Positions 13,476 through 13,793 of a DNA stretch of 13,793 bases are shown here, in pieces; the first letter of the stretch is position 1; every line of letters begins with the position of its first letter. Both the position numbers and the translations under genes were made by a program. The notes below the pieces were generated by a model that saw nothing but the letters and a program-made list of their open reading frames with translations, did no database searches and was not told the origin of the DNA. Location: the NCBI GenBank assembly GCA_964642165.1, contig CAZXOC010000202.1, positions 1 to 13,793 on the forward strand, given 5' to 3'. The stretch is from CAYRVX01 sp964642165. Lineage in GTDB: Bacteria; Planctomycetota; Phycisphaerae; SM23-33.

Positions 13476-13654
13476 CCGAGTGGGCCGAGGGGGACTTTAC
13501 CTTCACCGGAGAGGTGGACGCGTTCGACTACGTCGCCCTGAAGCGCAACTGCGGCCGGAGCGTCCCCGGCGCCGCTGCGATCCCCGAGCCTGCGACGCTG
13601 CTTCTGATGGTCGTCGCAGCCGCGGCTGTCCTGCGGAAGCGCAGGCCCCGCTGA
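13476..13654 (+). pseudogene. Orphan dockerin/PEP-CTERM tail remnant
   Basis: An open frame ending at 13654 encodes GDFTFTGEVDAFDYVALKRN followed by IPEPATLLLMV... and RKRRPR, matching the last 60 or so residues of the surface protein (second dockerin loop plus anchor). The 5' body is absent: similarity fades near 13476, 40 bp after the stop of the glycoside hydrolase gene, and no start codon or ribosome site lies in this frame close upstream. The fifth position of the calcium loop is T instead of D. The hydrolase ends in a different frame at what looks like its natural end, so a fused product would need a frameshift and read-through. Best read as the surviving 3' end of a duplicated surface-protein gene. 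Confidence 0.75.
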
Positions 13655-13751
13655 GCGCGTTGGGAGCTACTCGCGCCGGTTCTCGAGGACGACGGCGTCC
13701 TTCACGTCGTAGTCCTTCTTCAGCCGCCGCAGGAGCTCCTGCACCTGGTCC
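13476..13751. repeat. Duplicated segment, copy B
   Basis: Partner of 8499-8774 at an offset of 4977 bp. The best-conserved core, 13629-13751, differs from copy A at two bases only (13698 and 13719). Beyond 13751 the two copies lose all obvious similarity within the anti-sigma linker region. Confidence 0.93.
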
Positions 13752-13793
13752 TCGGCGAGCCGCCTCCCGGCTCGCCGGTACAGGACCTGCGTG
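13667..13793 (-). CDS. Second anti-sigma factor gene, C-terminal part only
   Basis: The window ends inside this minus-strand gene; 42 C-terminal residues are visible. They finish with EDQVQELLRRLKKDYDVK and then AVVLENRRE before TAG, matching the anti-sigma protein ending at 8690 with two substitutions in the last 27 residues (R to K, G to D). The preceding residues (TQVLYRRAGRRLA) are unrelated to the first copy. Neither the domain content of the rest nor whether the gene is intact can be seen. The position, with a PEP-CTERM tail facing it across the same 12-bp gap, copies the arrangement at 8677/8690. Confidence 0.75.
   Translation of the reverse strand, partial: TQVLYRRAGRRLAEDQVQELLRRLKKDYDVKDAVVLENRRE

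Noticed and set aside
1..13793. tRNA, rRNA, CRISPR array, insertion sequence or transposase
   Set aside because: No tRNA-like cloverleaf, rRNA segment, regularly spaced short repeats, transposase motif or terminal inverted repeats were seen on either strand by reading.

Overview
The window is about 13.8 kb of very GC-rich bacterial DNA. It combines an exosortase-type PEP-CTERM surface protein with T5SS/PEP-CTERM-associated repeats and a dockerin-like domain, an ECF sigma factor with a membrane anti-sigma factor, secreted glycoside hydrolases and a DUF6569/ARPP-1 protein. This mix fits a Planctomycetota-type bacterium (Phycisphaerae-like) or a close PVC relative. That placement is an inference from gene content; no rRNA or other phylogenetic marker is present. 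A run of exactly 100 N (11580-11679) marks a scaffold gap, as expected in a draft or metagenome assembly.

Layout. (1) 75-1205, minus: secreted ARPP-1/DUF6569 protein. (2) 1459-4316, plus: a small four-helix membrane protein translationally coupled (ATGA overlap) to a secreted GH95 alpha-L-fucosidase/galactosidase-type enzyme, behind a promoter-like sequence at 1374-1402. (3) 4490-8677, plus: a 1395-residue exported beta-helix-type protein ending in a dockerin-like pair and a PEP-CTERM anchor, with a good sigma70-type promoter and a strong ribosome binding site. (4) 11418-8690, minus: a tight three-gene operon (SpoIIE/PPM phosphatase with a sigma-region-2-like N-terminus, then ECF sigma factor, then anti-sigma factor) behind TTGACA-N17-TAGGAT. 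Its last gene converges on the surface-protein gene with only 12 bp between stop codons. (5) 11577-13436, plus: a clan GH-A glycoside hydrolase with a C-terminal CBM-like domain, interrupted near its start by the gap. (6) 13476-13793: a second copy of the PEP-CTERM tail and the facing anti-sigma 3' end. The tail is an orphan remnant. The second anti-sigma gene runs off the window.

How the parts may work together (inference): the window looks like a polysaccharide-utilisation and cell-surface locus. The GH95 and GH-A enzymes would cut glycans outside the cytoplasm, the PEP-CTERM protein would be sorted to the envelope, and the phosphatase/sigma/anti-sigma operon would be the local regulator. 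The most unusual points are the sigma-2-like domain fused to a PPM phosphatase beside a true ECF sigma factor, and the duplicated PEP-CTERM/anti-sigma junction, which is nearly identical over 123 bp about 5 kb away and implies a second paralogous regulatory cassette just outside the window.
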